Below are positions 34,880-43,038 of a stretch of 64,000 nucleotides of DNA, piece by piece (positions within the stretch are counted from its first letter, which is position 1; every line of letters starts with the position of its first letter). A program made the position numbers and the translations under genes. A model generated the notes under the pieces. The model ran no database searches. It saw nothing but the letters and a program-made list of their open reading frames with translations, and had not been told where the DNA came from. The stretch lies in assembly GCF_003352185.1 (NCBI RefSeq), contig NZ_CP029608.1, positions 4,092,001 through 4,156,000 on the forward strand, in the 5' to 3' direction. This stretch comes from Pseudomonas kribbensis. Its GTDB lineage: Bacteria > Pseudomonadota > Gammaproteobacteria > Pseudomonadales > Pseudomonadaceae.

Positions 34880-35902
34880 ATGAAAGCAATGACGCGTGTA
34901 TCACTGGCCGTTGCGGCCCTGCTCTACTCCACCGCCTGGGCGGCCGAGGCACCGATTCAACCGAAAGTGGTGCTGATCACCATGTTCGCCCCGGAAGCGC
35001 AAAACTGGATCGAGCGCCTCGAACTCAAGCAGGAGATCCGCGTGCCGGGCCTGTCGGCCGAGTACCCGACCGTCCGCTGCAACACGCAGCAGGTGTGCCT
35101 GATGACCACCGGCATGGGCCAGACCAACGCCGCCGCCTCGACCCTGGCACTGGCGCTGTCGCCGAAATTCGACCTGCGCAAAAGCTACTTCCTGATCGCC
35201 GGGATTGCCGGCATCAGCCCGAAACACGGGACCATCGGCACTGCTGCTTGGGCGCACTACCTGGTGGAGTTCGGCACCCAGTGGGAACTGGATTCACGCG
35301 ATGCGCCGTCGAGCTGGCCGACCGGTTACCTCGGCATCAACACCAAAGGTCCGAACGAAAAACCGCCGCTGGACTACAAGACTGAGGTCTTCGAACTCAA
35401 CCCGAAACTGCAGGAAAAAGCCTTCGCCCTAAGCCACAAGGTCGAACTGAGCGAGAGCAAGGAATCGTCGGCGTGGCGCCTGAAATACCCGGCAGCACCG
35501 GCCAATCAGCCACCGGTGGTCACCCGCTGCGACACGCTGGCGGGCAACACCTGGTTCTCCGGCACGCGCCTGAGCGAACGCGCCGAGGTCTGGACCAAAC
35601 TGCTGACCGACAACAAAGGTGAATACTGCACCACCCAACAGGAAGACAACTCCACCTACGAGGCTTTGTTGCGCGCCAGCCGCGAGGGCCTGGTGGACGT
35701 GCAGCGCCTGGCCGTGGTGCGCGCCGGCTCCGACTTCGACCGCCCGGCGCCGGGCGGCAGCGAAGTGGACAACCTGCTCAAGTACGCCGATCAGGGCGGA
35801 TTCGTGCCAGCCCTGGAAAACCTCTACCGCACGGGTAATCCGCTGGTGCAGGACATCCTCAAGCACTGGTCAGCGTGGGAGCACGGCGTGCCGGACGCAT
35901 AA
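34880..35902 (+). CDS. Purine nucleoside permease (NUP family)
   Basis: A 340-residue protein with a signal peptide (STAWA, then AEAPIQPK) and the NUP-family body: KVVLITMFAPEAQNW, TTGMGQTNAAAS, YFLIAGIAGISPKHGTIGTAAWA and WFSGTRLSE. The family fold resembles purine nucleoside phosphorylase, and members were described as nucleoside permeases in yeast. In bacteria the exported form may bind or cleave nucleosides in the periplasm. The start ATG at 34880 has AGGAG five bases upstream and lies 14 bases after tsx, so one operon is likely. Whether it transports or acts as an enzyme is not settled by sequence. Confidence 0.9.
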   Translation: MKAMTRVSLAVAALLYSTAWAAEAPIQPKVVLITMFAPEAQNWIERLELKQEIRVPGLSAEYPTVRCNTQQVCLMTTGMGQTNAAASTLALALSPKFDLRKSYFLIAGIAGISPKHGTIGTAAWAHYLVEFGTQWELDSRDAPSSWPTGYLGINTKGPNEKPPLDYKTEVFELNPKLQEKAFALSHKVELSESKESSAWRLKYPAAPANQPPVVTRCDTLAGNTWFSGTRLSERAEVWTKLLTDNKGEYCTTQQEDNSTYEALLRASREGLVDVQRLAVVRAGSDFDRPAPGGSEVDNLLKYADQGGFVPALENLYRTGNPLVQDILKHWSAWEHGVPDA

Positions 35903-35905
35903 GGA

Positions 35906-36862
35906 TCAAGGCATCAGGATGACCTTGTCACCGCTGCCCTGATTCACATCGGCATAGCGCGCCAGTCCTTCGGCCAACGGTGCTTCGACCAGTCCTTGCG
36001 GCAGTGGCAGCAAGTCTTCGTCGAAGAACCGGCCGAACTGCTCGAGCATCGCCGCACAGGCTTCAACGCCGTACAGCAACGAGTTGATGCCGACCACGGA
36101 GCCACCCTTGCGATACAGGGCCAGCGCCGGCAGTTGCACATGGCCGTCCACCGGTGCGGCGACGATCGCAATGCGCCCGAACGGTGCCAGCGCCGGCACC
36201 GAGGCCGGCAGCCAGAACCCGGTGGTGTCGAAGATTACGTCGGCACCGCCGCGGTATACCGCGTTGACCTGAGCGCCGAGCTCTTCAGGCTTGTCCAGCT
36301 GGATCGTCTGATAACCCTGCGCCTGCAAATCCTTGACCTGCTCCGGCCGCCGCGCCGCCCCCAACAACTGCGCGCCACGCACCTTGGCCAGCGCCAGTGC
36401 CGCCGTTGCCACCGCCCCGCCGCCGATCACCAGCAAACGGGTTTCGGCATTCACCAGACTGCGCTCCAGCGCATCCCACGCCGTGGTGTAAGGCACGCCG
36501 AGGCTGGCGGCCTGGGTGAAACTCAGGTGCGAAGGTTTGTGCGCCACGCCATTGGCCGGCAGTTTGACGAATTGCGCATGGGAGCCATCGGCAAAAAAGC
36601 CCAGTTCGCGCCCGGTGCCCCAGACTTCCTGACCGATCAACGCCGGCGGCCCTTCGACCACCACCCCGGCAAAGTCCCGACCGGGAATGCGCGGCAGCGT
36701 GGTGTACGGGAAACGCCCGAGCACGTTCTTCACGTCGCTGGGATTGAGGCCCGCCGCCTTGATCTGCACCAGCACCTCATCGGCCCCCGGCACCGGCGTC
36801 GGCACCTCGACGAAGCGCAGGGAAGACAGGTCGCCGGTTTTATCGAATTGCAGTGCTTTCAT
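35906..36862 (-). CDS. Zinc-independent alcohol dehydrogenase / quinone oxidoreductase-like protein (MDR superfamily)
   Basis: A 318-residue medium-chain dehydrogenase/reductase. The GroES-like N-terminal domain has GADEVLVQIKAAGLNPSDVKNVLG and PRIPGRDFAGVV. The Rossmann domain has a nucleotide loop reading LLVIGGGAVATAA, then GADVIFDTTG. The structural and catalytic zinc ligands of alcohol dehydrogenases are missing, so an NADPH quinone- or enone-reductase activity is more likely. I start at the ATG at 36862 (MKALQFDK), preceded by GGTGGATG; the ATG four codons upstream is an alternative. Its end is three bases from the end of the convergent NUP gene. Confidence 0.88.
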   Translation of the reverse strand: MKALQFDKTGDLSSLRFVEVPTPVPGADEVLVQIKAAGLNPSDVKNVLGRFPYTTLPRIPGRDFAGVVVEGPPALIGQEVWGTGRELGFFADGSHAQFVKLPANGVAHKPSHLSFTQAASLGVPYTTAWDALERSLVNAETRLLVIGGGAVATAALALAKVRGAQLLGAARRPEQVKDLQAQGYQTIQLDKPEELGAQVNAVYRGGADVIFDTTGFWLPASVPALAPFGRIAIVAAPVDGHVQLPALALYRKGGSVVGINSLLYGVEACAAMLEQFGRFFDEDLLPLPQGLVEAPLAEGLARYADVNQGSGDKVILMP

Positions 36863-36892
36863 GAGTTCATCCACCGAATGAAAAAAGGAAAT

Positions 36893-37066
36893 TCAGGACA
36901 ACCAGCCGCTGACCAGTTGCCGGCCCAGCGGCCACAACTGCTCGCCCGCCAGCATGCCCAACAGGCCGACCAGCGCGATGGCCGGTGGCGCCGGGGAACG
37001 GAAATCCAGCGCGCCATACAACAGGCCGACGCCCAGACCGATGCCCAGGGAAATCAGGTAGTTCAT
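36893..37066 (-). CDS. XapX-domain small membrane protein
   Basis: A 57-residue protein with two hydrophobic helices: LISLGIGLGVGLLYGALDF and PPAIALVGLLGMLAGEQL. This is the XapX/DUF1427 family. GGAG lies seven to eight bases before the ATG. It sits between the oxidoreductase (30 bases on) and the AraC regulator on the same strand; the three may be transcribed together. Function is unknown. Members often neighbour small-molecule metabolism genes. Confidence 0.85.
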   Translation of the reverse strand: MNYLISLGIGLGVGLLYGALDFRSPAPPAIALVGLLGMLAGEQLWPLGRQLVSGWLS

Positions 37067-37155
37067 GGGATCACTCCGCCACATAAAGGGAATGGGCAAA
37101 GTCTAGGGAAGGCTGTGCGAAAGCACCGGCCAAGGACTTCTGAATTTCGGCCAAA

Positions 37156-37944
37156 TCAGCCTGGAAGCTGCCCGCCACTGAATTGCGAAGGCGCCACGCC
37201 CAGCTCACGACGGAACATATCGCTGAAACTGCTTGGCGAATAACCCAGTTCCCGGGCAATCGCGCTGACCGGCACGCCCTGGATCAACTCGGCCACTGCC
37301 GTCGCCAGTTGCACCTGCCGCCGCCACTCGGCGAAGCCCATGCCCAGACCTTCCTTGAACAACCGCGCCAACGTTCGCACGCTGGCCCCAGCGTTTTCGG
37401 CATGTTGCTCGAAAGGAATCTCCAGCGACGGCGCGGCCATCACCGCCTGACACAGACTCATCAGCCGCCGGTCGGCATCGTCCGGCAACGGGATCTTCAA
37501 CTGTGAACGCCTTGCGCGTTTCAGCTCCAGCAGCGCCAGCCCGACCAGCGCCTCGTAATATTCGGCATCACCGCTGTCGCCCTGCTCCACCAGCCCGACG
37601 ATCAGCTCGCGCAGCAAACCACCGACCTCGATCACCTGCACCGTCTGATCCAGCGTCGCTGCCAGCGCCGGGCGCAGGTAGATATTGCGCATCTGCAAAT
37701 CCGACACCACCCGAATCCCGTGGGGCACCCCTGGCGGCAACCACACCGCCCGCTGCGGCGGAACCACCAGCGCCTCGTGCGGGGTCTCGACCCACATCAC
37801 CCCGCTCATCGCATACAACAACTGCCCCCAGACATGCTCGTGCGGCTCGATGAACAAACCACGCGGATAAGTGCGCGCCAGCGGCTGCACCGGCACATCG
37901 GTATCACTCAGATCGGGGGGCGCGGCGAGGGCCATGGCGAACAT
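37156..37944 (-). CDS. AraC-family transcriptional regulator with cupin sensor domain
   Basis: A 262-residue regulator. Residues about 20-100 form a cupin-type sensor (HEHVWGQLLYAMSGVMWVET, WLPPGVPH with metal-ligand-like histidines). The C-terminal AraC domain has two helix-turn-helix units, ENAGASVRTLARLFKEGLGMGFAEWRRQ and GVPVSAIARELGYSPSSFSDMFRRELGVAP. The arrangement resembles NimR/YeaM-type regulators that control adjacent transporters. The ATG at 37935 is an alternative start; neither has a clear ribosome binding site. The likely targets are the XapX and oxidoreductase genes downstream, or itself. Confidence 0.9.
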   Translation of the reverse strand: MFAMALAAPPDLSDTDVPVQPLARTYPRGLFIEPHEHVWGQLLYAMSGVMWVETPHEALVVPPQRAVWLPPGVPHGIRVVSDLQMRNIYLRPALAATLDQTVQVIEVGGLLRELIVGLVEQGDSGDAEYYEALVGLALLELKRARRSQLKIPLPDDADRRLMSLCQAVMAAPSLEIPFEQHAENAGASVRTLARLFKEGLGMGFAEWRRQVQLATAVAELIQGVPVSAIARELGYSPSSFSDMFRRELGVAPSQFSGGQLPG

Positions 37945-38081
37945 TCATCAGAGTTGGCGAAGGCGTCATGGTAACCAGTGCGCCCGGTCAATCGCCATTG
38001 ATAGATACCGTCGGACAATCCGAGTGAATTTTCCCGGTGCGCAGCGATCCTTCTATTACCACAGGGAGGAAGAACGGCTTT

Positions 38082-38309
38082 ATGAACAACGCAAAACTGT
38101 ACGTCATCGATTACACCCTTCACGGCACGCCAAAGTCGTTCATTATCCGCTCGGACAAAATGGACAACACCGAGGCGTGGCACTGGGCAAGCTGCGACGC
38201 CGGGGTGGGTCGCATCCCGCGCTTCGGCCGGGAAAAAGTGCAAAAGACCAGCAAGCCGATGGCAGAAAAATTCGGCGTGGAAAATGTCACGTGGCGACCG
38301 GCGAGCTAA
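38082..38309 (+). CDS. Small conserved protein of unknown function (DUF6555-like)
   Basis: A 75-residue basic protein starting at MNNAKLYVIDYTLHG, with GGGAGGA 11 bases upstream of the ATG. It reads KSFIIRSDKMDNTEAWHWASCDAGVGRIP and ends VENVTWRPAS. I believe it belongs to a Pseudomonas-restricted family (DUF6555), though from memory only. It has no signal peptide or membrane segment. The compact mixed alpha/beta pattern with conserved Trp and Cys residues suggests a folded cytoplasmic protein. It is followed 38 bases later by another small gene on the same strand. Confidence 0.75.
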   Translation: MNNAKLYVIDYTLHGTPKSFIIRSDKMDNTEAWHWASCDAGVGRIPRFGREKVQKTSKPMAEKFGVENVTWRPAS

Positions 38310-38347
38310 GCTTGCGCGCAGACGGGGACTCTTTCGGGGGAACACAC

Positions 38348-38620
38348 ATGACAACCATCAGCAGCCCGGCGCATCTGGACTACAGTCTGGACACTGCCTC
38401 CGGCCGAGTCACCCGAAGCATCGACTGCCCGGTTGGCCTGGAGCCCGTCGAAAACGATCCCTACTGCTTCGCCCTGCGCGTCCCGGCCCCGCAGCCGGAA
38501 GACCTCGAACAGGCCGTTACCGTCGACGTCCGGGTCGAAGGCCGACGCCTGCAAGGCACCGTCCGCCACACCGAACGCCTGGACGACGACAGCCTGAAAC
38601 TGCAAGTGGAGCCTGACTAG
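38348..38620 (+). CDS. Small hypothetical protein
   Basis: A 90-residue acidic protein with GGGGGAA seven bases before the ATG. The pattern is mostly beta (SGRVTRSIDCPVGLEPV, CFALRVPAP, TVDVRVEGRRLQGTVRH). I do not recognise a family. A good terminator overlaps its stop codon, which supports it as a real gene and as the end of the transcript started by the previous small gene. Confidence 0.7.
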   Translation: MTTISSPAHLDYSLDTASGRVTRSIDCPVGLEPVENDPYCFALRVPAPQPEDLEQAVTVDVRVEGRRLQGTVRHTERLDDDSLKLQVEPD

Positions 38621-38632
38621 GCTCCACTTTTT
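38606..38632 (+). terminator. Rho-independent terminator overlapping stop codon
   Basis: GTGGAGCCT and AGGCTCCAC form a perfect nine-base-pair stem around loop GACT, followed by TTTTT. The TAG stop codon of the preceding gene lies inside the hairpin. Confidence 0.93.
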
Positions 38633-38643
38633 CATGCAGCCCG

Positions 38644-38811
38644 TTATTTCGGATGCGCGCAATGGCAACCCTTGCCAGAGCACTCTTCACCGCCCTTGTG
38701 ATGATGAGCGCAGGCCTCACAGCAATAGTGCTTGCCGTGCGCCACGTAGGAATGCTCGCCTTCCTTGATCTTGCAGCTACATCCCGGGCAATCGCATTTT
38801 CTATCGGCCAT
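38644..38811 (-). CDS. Metallothionein (Pseudomonas type)
   Basis: A 55-residue protein with ten cysteines (positions 6, 8, 11, 13, 30, 31, 34, 44, 49, 51) and eight histidines. CDCPGCSCKI, YCCEACAHHH and CSGKGCHC are typical of bacterial SmtA/BmtA-type metallothioneins. It binds zinc or cadmium in a Cys/His cluster in the cytoplasm. The start is the ATG at 38811 (MADRKCDC), with AAAGGAG nine bases upstream; the frame is open a little further without a signal. It is a single-gene unit, convergent with the small gene before it. The run of three histidines and the long His-rich tail are those of the Pseudomonas group. Confidence 0.93.
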   Translation of the reverse strand: MADRKCDCPGCSCKIKEGEHSYVAHGKHYCCEACAHHHKGGEECSGKGCHCAHPK

Positions 38812-38925
38812 GGAACAGACTCCTTTGGTGGTGGTTGTCTGAGGCTGAAGGAACAAGCCGTGCTACCAGTGTAGAAGGTGAAAAGCACCAGACAACCCAA
38901 CAACCAAACCACCCACTCCCCCACC

Positions 38926-38946
38926 ACTCACCACTCACCACTCACC
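38926..38946. repeat. Tandem heptamer repeat
   Basis: Three full copies of ACTCACC lie in a row, with degenerate CCACC and CCCACTC copies before them. The tract is C/A-rich. It is probably a slippage-prone microsatellite with no known role. Confidence 0.8.
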
Positions 38947-38948
38947 AC

Positions 38949-39245
38949 GATGAGCGTTAGCTCGAGTACCGCTTTTGATCGCGAGGCCCGTCGGCAGGCT
39001 GAGTGGAGGGATTGATCCGGGGGTGGGAGCGCAGCGACCGTGCGGCGCAGCCGCATGCATCGAGAGGAGGTGCAGCGAAGCAAACCGTAGGCGATGCCCC
39101 CGGATCGATCCCGGAGCGAAGGAACCCGAGCCACAGCGAGGGCCGTACGTCAGGGCCTAAGACCTTTGGTTACTTTGGGGCGTTTGCCAAAGTGACCCGC
39201 CGTAAGGGCGGAACCCTAAGAAGCCGTTACCGCAGCAACGGATAT
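38949..39245. repeat. Putative dispersed Pseudomonas repeat element with hairpin
   Basis: The segment contains a strong hairpin, GGTTACTTTGG at 39168-39178 and CCAAAGTGACC at 39187-39197 (11 pairs, one a G-T wobble), followed by CGCCGTAAGGGCGGAACC. I remember this combination as a frequently repeated intergenic sequence in fluorescent pseudomonads. It also has short internal palindromes such as GCGGCGCAGCCGC. No transposase or target duplication is visible. Confidence 0.6.
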
Positions 39246-39249
39246 GTAC

Positions 39250-39705
39250 TCAACCCACCTGCCGAACACTGCTGCGATACATGAATACCAACGCCAACCC
39301 CAAACACCCCATCGCCAAAACCCGGCTCGAAGACAGCTCAATAGCCGGATTCCCCAACCACCCAAAATTATCGATCAGCATCCCCATTCCAAGCTGCCCG
39401 ACAATCACCGCCACCGTGGCCACGGCCGTACCAACGCGCGGCACCGCCCCGACCATGACCATCATGTAAACCACGCCAAACAAAGCACCGCTGAGCTGCC
39501 ACTTCGGCACGTCCAGCAGGCTGACGGCATGAGCAGACTCGAAAAACAGGATCAGCAGCCCCGTACTCACCGCGCCAACCACGAAAGTCAGGAGGCTACT
39601 GCGCAACACCCCAACAGTCTCCCCCAACCGCCCATTGATCGCCGCCTGCACACTCAACACCGCACCGGCCAACACCACCACCGCCAGCAAAATCACCAGA
39701 CTCAT
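39250..39705 (-). CDS. Half-size DMT transporter (YdcZ/DUF606 family)
   Basis: A 151-residue membrane protein with five predicted helices. It matches the DUF606/YdcZ family of the drug/metabolite transporter superfamily (LAGAVLSVQAAINGRLGE, KWQLSGALFGVVYMMVMVGAVPRVGTA, IVGQLGMGMLIDNFGWLG). The ATG at 39705 lies four bases after the stop codon of a homologous gene, so the two are translationally linked. Such half-size proteins usually pair as dimers in opposite orientation to form the pore. The substrate is unknown. Confidence 0.88.
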   Translation of the reverse strand: MSLVILLAVVVLAGAVLSVQAAINGRLGETVGVLRSSLLTFVVGAVSTGLLILFFESAHAVSLLDVPKWQLSGALFGVVYMMVMVGAVPRVGTAVATVAVIVGQLGMGMLIDNFGWLGNPAIELSSSRVLAMGCLGLALVFMYRSSVRQVG

Positions 39706-39709
39706 CTCA

Positions 39710-40198
39710 TCAACCCCGCGCAATCAAAATCAATGCCGCCACAATCAACCCCAACGCCAGCCAGCGCTCACCGTTGACCTTCTTGCGCGTAGCGCCAAAC
39801 CAGCCGAAATGGTCAATCAGCACACTCTTGCCCACCTGCCCCGACAGAATCGCAATCATCGTCATCGCAATCCCGATATGTGGTGTCGCCAGCGTCAACA
39901 CCACCACATACATCGGCCCCAGAAACCCGCCGATCAACTGCCAGCGCGGCAGATCCGTCAGCGCCGGCCCCTTCTGCGGGCCCGCAAACAGCAACAGCAA
40001 AAACAAAATCGCCGAGCCCACCCCGAAGATGCTCAAGGTCGCCCACAGATGCCCGACCTGCTCACCCAGCGGCCCCAGCAACCCGGCCTCCACCGACAAC
40101 CCCATGCCGGCCAGAATCACCAGCGGCAACAGCAACAAGCGCAAACCCGGCCGCGCGACCGGCGCCGGCGCGGCACTTACTTCATCAAACGACTGCAT
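39710..40198 (-). CDS. Half-size DMT transporter (YdcZ/DUF606 family), paralogue
   Basis: A 162-residue homologue of the next gene, with five predicted helices and the same landmarks (LPRWQLIGGFLGPMYVVVLTLATPHIGIAMT, ILSGQVGKSVLIDHFGWFG). The pair probably forms a heterodimer. The N-terminus has an extra 20-residue polar segment. It is divergent from a LysR regulator across about 110 bases, so LysR control of the pair is likely. Confidence 0.88.
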   Translation of the reverse strand: MQSFDEVSAAPAPVARPGLRLLLLPLVILAGMGLSVEAGLLGPLGEQVGHLWATLSIFGVGSAILFLLLLFAGPQKGPALTDLPRWQLIGGFLGPMYVVVLTLATPHIGIAMTMIAILSGQVGKSVLIDHFGWFGATRKKVNGERWLALGLIVAALILIARG

Positions 40199-40231
40199 CT
40201 GAAAAATCTCTGAAGGAAACGATGGCGCGGA

Positions 40232-40258
40232 TTATCGGCTGGCGCAGCTATGCGATAA
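40232..40258. promoter_or_regulatory. Inverted repeat in the DMT/LysR divergent promoter
   Basis: TTATCG-N15-CGATAA lies midway between the DMT pair and the LysR gene. The symmetry and position suit a LysR-family regulatory site, which typically has short inverted arms with a T-N11-A core. Confidence 0.5.
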
Positions 40259-40309
40259 ATGGGAGCATCCTGACAACACTTTTGCGCAACTCGCACAGCA
40301 GGAATGACG

Positions 40310-41245
40310 ATGCACGGGCTCAACGAACTGGGATTCAAGGCGCTAAGGCTGTTTGTGGCGGTGCTCGACCACGGCAGTTTTTCCGAAGTCGCCCGCCGCG
40401 AAGGCGTGGCGCCCTCCTCGATTTCCCGACAGATTCAGTTGATGGAACAGGCGCTGAACCAGCAACTGCTTTACCGCCACACCCGCGCAGTCACGCCGAC
40501 CGAAGCCGGGCGCATGCTCGGTCACCACGCGCGGCTGGTGCTGGTGCAACTGGAGGAAGCCGAACAAGCGTTGCAGGAACAGCAAAGCGAGCCCACCGGG
40601 CTGGTGCGGATCAATGCTCCAGTGGTATTCGGCCAGCGCCATCTGACGCCATGGCTGGGCCGCTTGTGTGAGCGCTATCCAAAGCTGCAACTGGATATCC
40701 AGCAGACCGATCACTACATCGACCCGCTGCAGGAAGGCGCCGACCTGCTGTTCCGCATCGGCCCGCTGCACGATTCGAGCATGCAGGCACGGATCCTCGC
40801 GCCGCACCGCTTTCAGGTCGCGGCCAGCCCGGCGTATCTCAAGCGTTTCGGCACGCCGCAACATCCTGAAGACCTGGCCCGCCATCAATGTCTGACCTAC
40901 AAGGGTGCGACCGGTCAGCAGCGCTGGTTTTTCCGGCAGGATCAGGGTGAATGGACGCCGTATTCGGTCAAAGGCCCGATCACCGGCAACCATGCGGACA
41001 CGTTGACCCAGGCTGCCGAGCAAGGGCTGGGGCTGGTGATGTTTCCGTCATGGCTGATCGGCGAGGCCGTGCGCGAGGGCACGCTGGTGCCGGTGCTGGG
41101 GGATTATCAGGTGTCGAACAGTGTGGAGCCGCAGCAGATTGCGGTGCTGTGGCCGGGGAGCCGGCGGTTGTCGGTGAAGGTGCGGACGGTGATTGATTTC
41201 TTTGTTGAGTGTTTTGGGGAGGTGCCGTATTGGGACAGACCCTGA
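40310..41245 (+). CDS. LysR-family transcriptional regulator
   Basis: A 311-residue regulator. The winged helix-turn-helix spans about residues 6-64 (ALRLFVAVLDHGSFSEVARREGVAPSSISRQIQLMEQAL), and the periplasmic-binding-protein-like effector domain spans about 90-300 (GLVRINAPVVFGQRHL, GADLLFRIGPL, GITGNHAD-like, EQGLGLVMFPSWLI). I prefer the ATG at 40310, because AGGA touches the ATG at 40304 but is well spaced from this one. It is divergent from the two half-size DMT genes, the usual layout for a LysR regulator and its target. The effector is unknown. Confidence 0.92.
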   Translation: MHGLNELGFKALRLFVAVLDHGSFSEVARREGVAPSSISRQIQLMEQALNQQLLYRHTRAVTPTEAGRMLGHHARLVLVQLEEAEQALQEQQSEPTGLVRINAPVVFGQRHLTPWLGRLCERYPKLQLDIQQTDHYIDPLQEGADLLFRIGPLHDSSMQARILAPHRFQVAASPAYLKRFGTPQHPEDLARHQCLTYKGATGQQRWFFRQDQGEWTPYSVKGPITGNHADTLTQAAEQGLGLVMFPSWLIGEAVREGTLVPVLGDYQVSNSVEPQQIAVLWPGSRRLSVKVRTVIDFFVECFGEVPYWDRP

Positions 41246-41266
41246 CGGTCTGTCCCGACAACGCCA

Positions 41267-42949
41267 TCAGATCCGGAATTGCCCGACCAGTTTGCCCAGC
41301 CGCTGCCCCAGATCCGCCAGGCTGCGCGAAGTCTGCGCCCCCAACTGTGTCTCATCCGCCACGTTATCCACCGCCACCGCAATCTGATGCACGCTGCGGT
41401 TGATCTCTTCCGCCACAGCCGTCTGCTCCTCGGCAGCACTGGCGATCTGGGCGTTCATCGAGTTGATGGTTGCAATCAAATCCGCCATGGCATCCAGCGA
41501 TGCCCCCGCCTGATTGGCCTGAGCCGACGTGCCGTCACCCGCCTCGCTGGACCGGCGCATCGCTTCAACCGCCGACTGCGTACCGGCCTGCAAACGATCA
41601 ATCATGCCCTGGATTTCCTGCGTGCTGATCTGCGTGCGCGAAGCCAGCGCCCGCACCTCATCCGCCACCACCGCAAACCCGCGCCCGGCCTCACCGGCCC
41701 GGGCCGCTTCGATCGCGGCGTTCAGTGCCAACAAGTTAGTCTGCTCGGCAATCGAGCGGATCACTCCGAGCACGCCGACAATCGACGACACGTCCTGCTG
41801 CAGGCTGTCGAGGGACACGCCGCTGCTGCGGATGTCGTCCACCAACGCATGAATCTGTTTGATGCTGCCGGCCACCACGCGCTTGGCGGTCTGGCCTTCT
41901 TCGTCGGTCTGCTGCGCGGCGACGGCGGCGTTCTGTGCGCTCTTGGCGACTTCTTGCGCGGCGGCGGACATTTCGTTGATCGCCGTCGCCACCTGATCAG
42001 TCTCGTGACGCTGACGCTCCATGGCCTGATCGGAGCGCTGGGCCTGATCCGAGACTTGCGTCACCAGCCCGGTCAGTTGTGTGGTCATCTCGGTGATCTG
42101 CCGCACCAGGCTGTGGATCTTGTCGACGAAGCGGTTGAACGAGCCGGCCAGTTCGCCGAGTTCGTCCTGACTGGTGATGGTCAGACGCCGGGTCAGGTCG
42201 CCCTCGCCAGCGGCGATGTCGTCGAGGTTGGCTTTCATCAGGTTCAGCGGCCGCAGAATGGTATTGGCCAGCACCAGCCCCGCTACCGCAATCACCAGCA
42301 GCACGACCACCGCCACGCCGACGATGCTCAGCACCACGCCTTCCATGCGCTCCTGAACCTGGGCCTGGACCAGCGCCACTTGCGCCTCGATGCCGTCGAG
42401 GTTGACCGACGTACCGACCGCCATGTCCCACTTCGCCAGGTATTCGGTGTAGCCGAGTTTCGGCACCAATACTTGCGCATTGCCCGGCAGCGGCGAGCTG
42501 TATTGCAAGTAGTGAGTACCGTCCTTCGCCACTTTCACCAGGTCGCGATTGACGTAGACGCCGTTCGGGTCGCGATTGTCCTTGAAGCTTTTGCCCACGC
42601 CTTCGGGATCGGTAGACTTGAACAGGCGCACGGTCTCGGAATCGTAGCCGAAGAAGTAGCCATCCTTGCCGTACTTGATGCCCGACAGCAGCTTGATCAC
42701 CTGCGCCCGTGCGTCGGTGTCGCCGGGGGCGGCAGCGTCGTAAAGCGGTTTGATGGTGGTCATGGCCACCGCGACGTAACTGGCCAGAGTGGCCTTGGCG
42801 TCGCCGAGCAGGCGTTCGCGGGTCTGTTCGACTTCCTTGTGCGCCTGTTCCTGGAGGATGAACAGCGTGGTCAGGCTGATCACCAGCGCAAAGAGCAAGA
42901 CCGGAAGGACGGCAAGGGACAGGACTTTAGCCTTGAGACTCAGGCGCAT
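41267..42949 (-). CDS. ctpM: Methyl-accepting chemotaxis protein with single Cache domain (CtpM-like)
   Basis: A 560-residue chemoreceptor. TM1 is at about 12-32, then a periplasmic single Cache domain (about 38-190, with [14 protein letters not shown] and [13 protein letters not shown]), TM2 near 200-222, HAMP ([16 protein letters not shown]) and the signalling domain with the conserved hairpin tip [24 protein letters not shown]. Single-Cache receptors of this kind bind small carboxylates. The gene order with the next loci matches PAO1 PA2652 (CtpM, malate taxis) as I remember it, so that is the best guess. A sigma-28-like promoter lies upstream. Assignment of the ligand is inference. Confidence 0.88.
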   Translation of the reverse strand: MRLSLKAKVLSLAVLPVLLFALVISLTTLFILQEQAHKEVEQTRERLLGDAKATLASYVAVAMTTIKPLYDAAAPGDTDARAQVIKLLSGIKYGKDGYFFGYDSETVRLFKSTDPEGVGKSFKDNRDPNGVYVNRDLVKVAKDGTHYLQYSSPLPGNAQVLVPKLGYTEYLAKWDMAVGTSVNLDGIEAQVALVQAQVQERMEGVVLSIVGVAVVVLLVIAVAGLVLANTILRPLNLMKANLDDIAAGEGDLTRRLTITSQDELGELAGSFNRFVDKIHSLVRQITEMTTQLTGLVTQVSDQAQRSDQAMERQRHETDQVATAINEMSAAAQEVAKSAQNAAVAAQQTDEEGQTAKRVVAGSIKQIHALVDDIRSSGVSLDSLQQDVSSIVGVLGVIRSIAEQTNLLALNAAIEAARAGEAGRGFAVVADEVRALASRTQISTQEIQGMIDRLQAGTQSAVEAMRRSSEAGDGTSAQANQAGASLDAMADLIATINSMNAQIASAAEEQTAVAEEINRSVHQIAVAVDNVADETQLGAQTSRSLADLGQRLGKLVGQFRI

Positions 42950-42990
42950 GGGGGCTCACTCTTTTGGTTTTATTGGCGTGGTTAAAGGCG

Positions 42991-43017
42991 TTAACGGCAC
43001 GCAAGACCAAAAGTTGA
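42991..43017 (-). promoter_or_regulatory. Sigma-28 (FliA)-like promoter of the ctpM-like receptor
   Basis: Read on the minus strand: TCAA-N15-GCCGTTAA, against the flagellar sigma consensus TAAA-N15-GCCGATAA. Three of four and seven of eight positions match with exact spacing. It lies about 45 bases before the start codon. Chemoreceptors are classic sigma-28 targets. Confidence 0.7.
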
Positions 43018-43038
43018 GCTGAGTCCTGACGCTATTCC

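Larger units (their letters stand above)
38812..39249. other. 438-base intergenic region
   Basis: There is no supportable gene. It contains the metallothionein promoter region, a short tandem repeat (38926-38946) and then a stretch of about 290 bases that looks like a dispersed chromosomal repeat. Small open frames here code for arginine-rich peptides in every frame and look non-coding. Confidence 0.7.

Noticed and set aside
38928..39134. Small arginine-rich open frames in the 438-base spacer
   Set aside because: Open on several frames through the GC-rich repeat, with no ribosome binding site and no protein-like pattern.
41279..42985. Long frame antisense to the ctpM-like receptor
   Set aside because: Antisense to a clear chemoreceptor; the translation is His/Arg/Gln-rich, as expected of a shadow frame.
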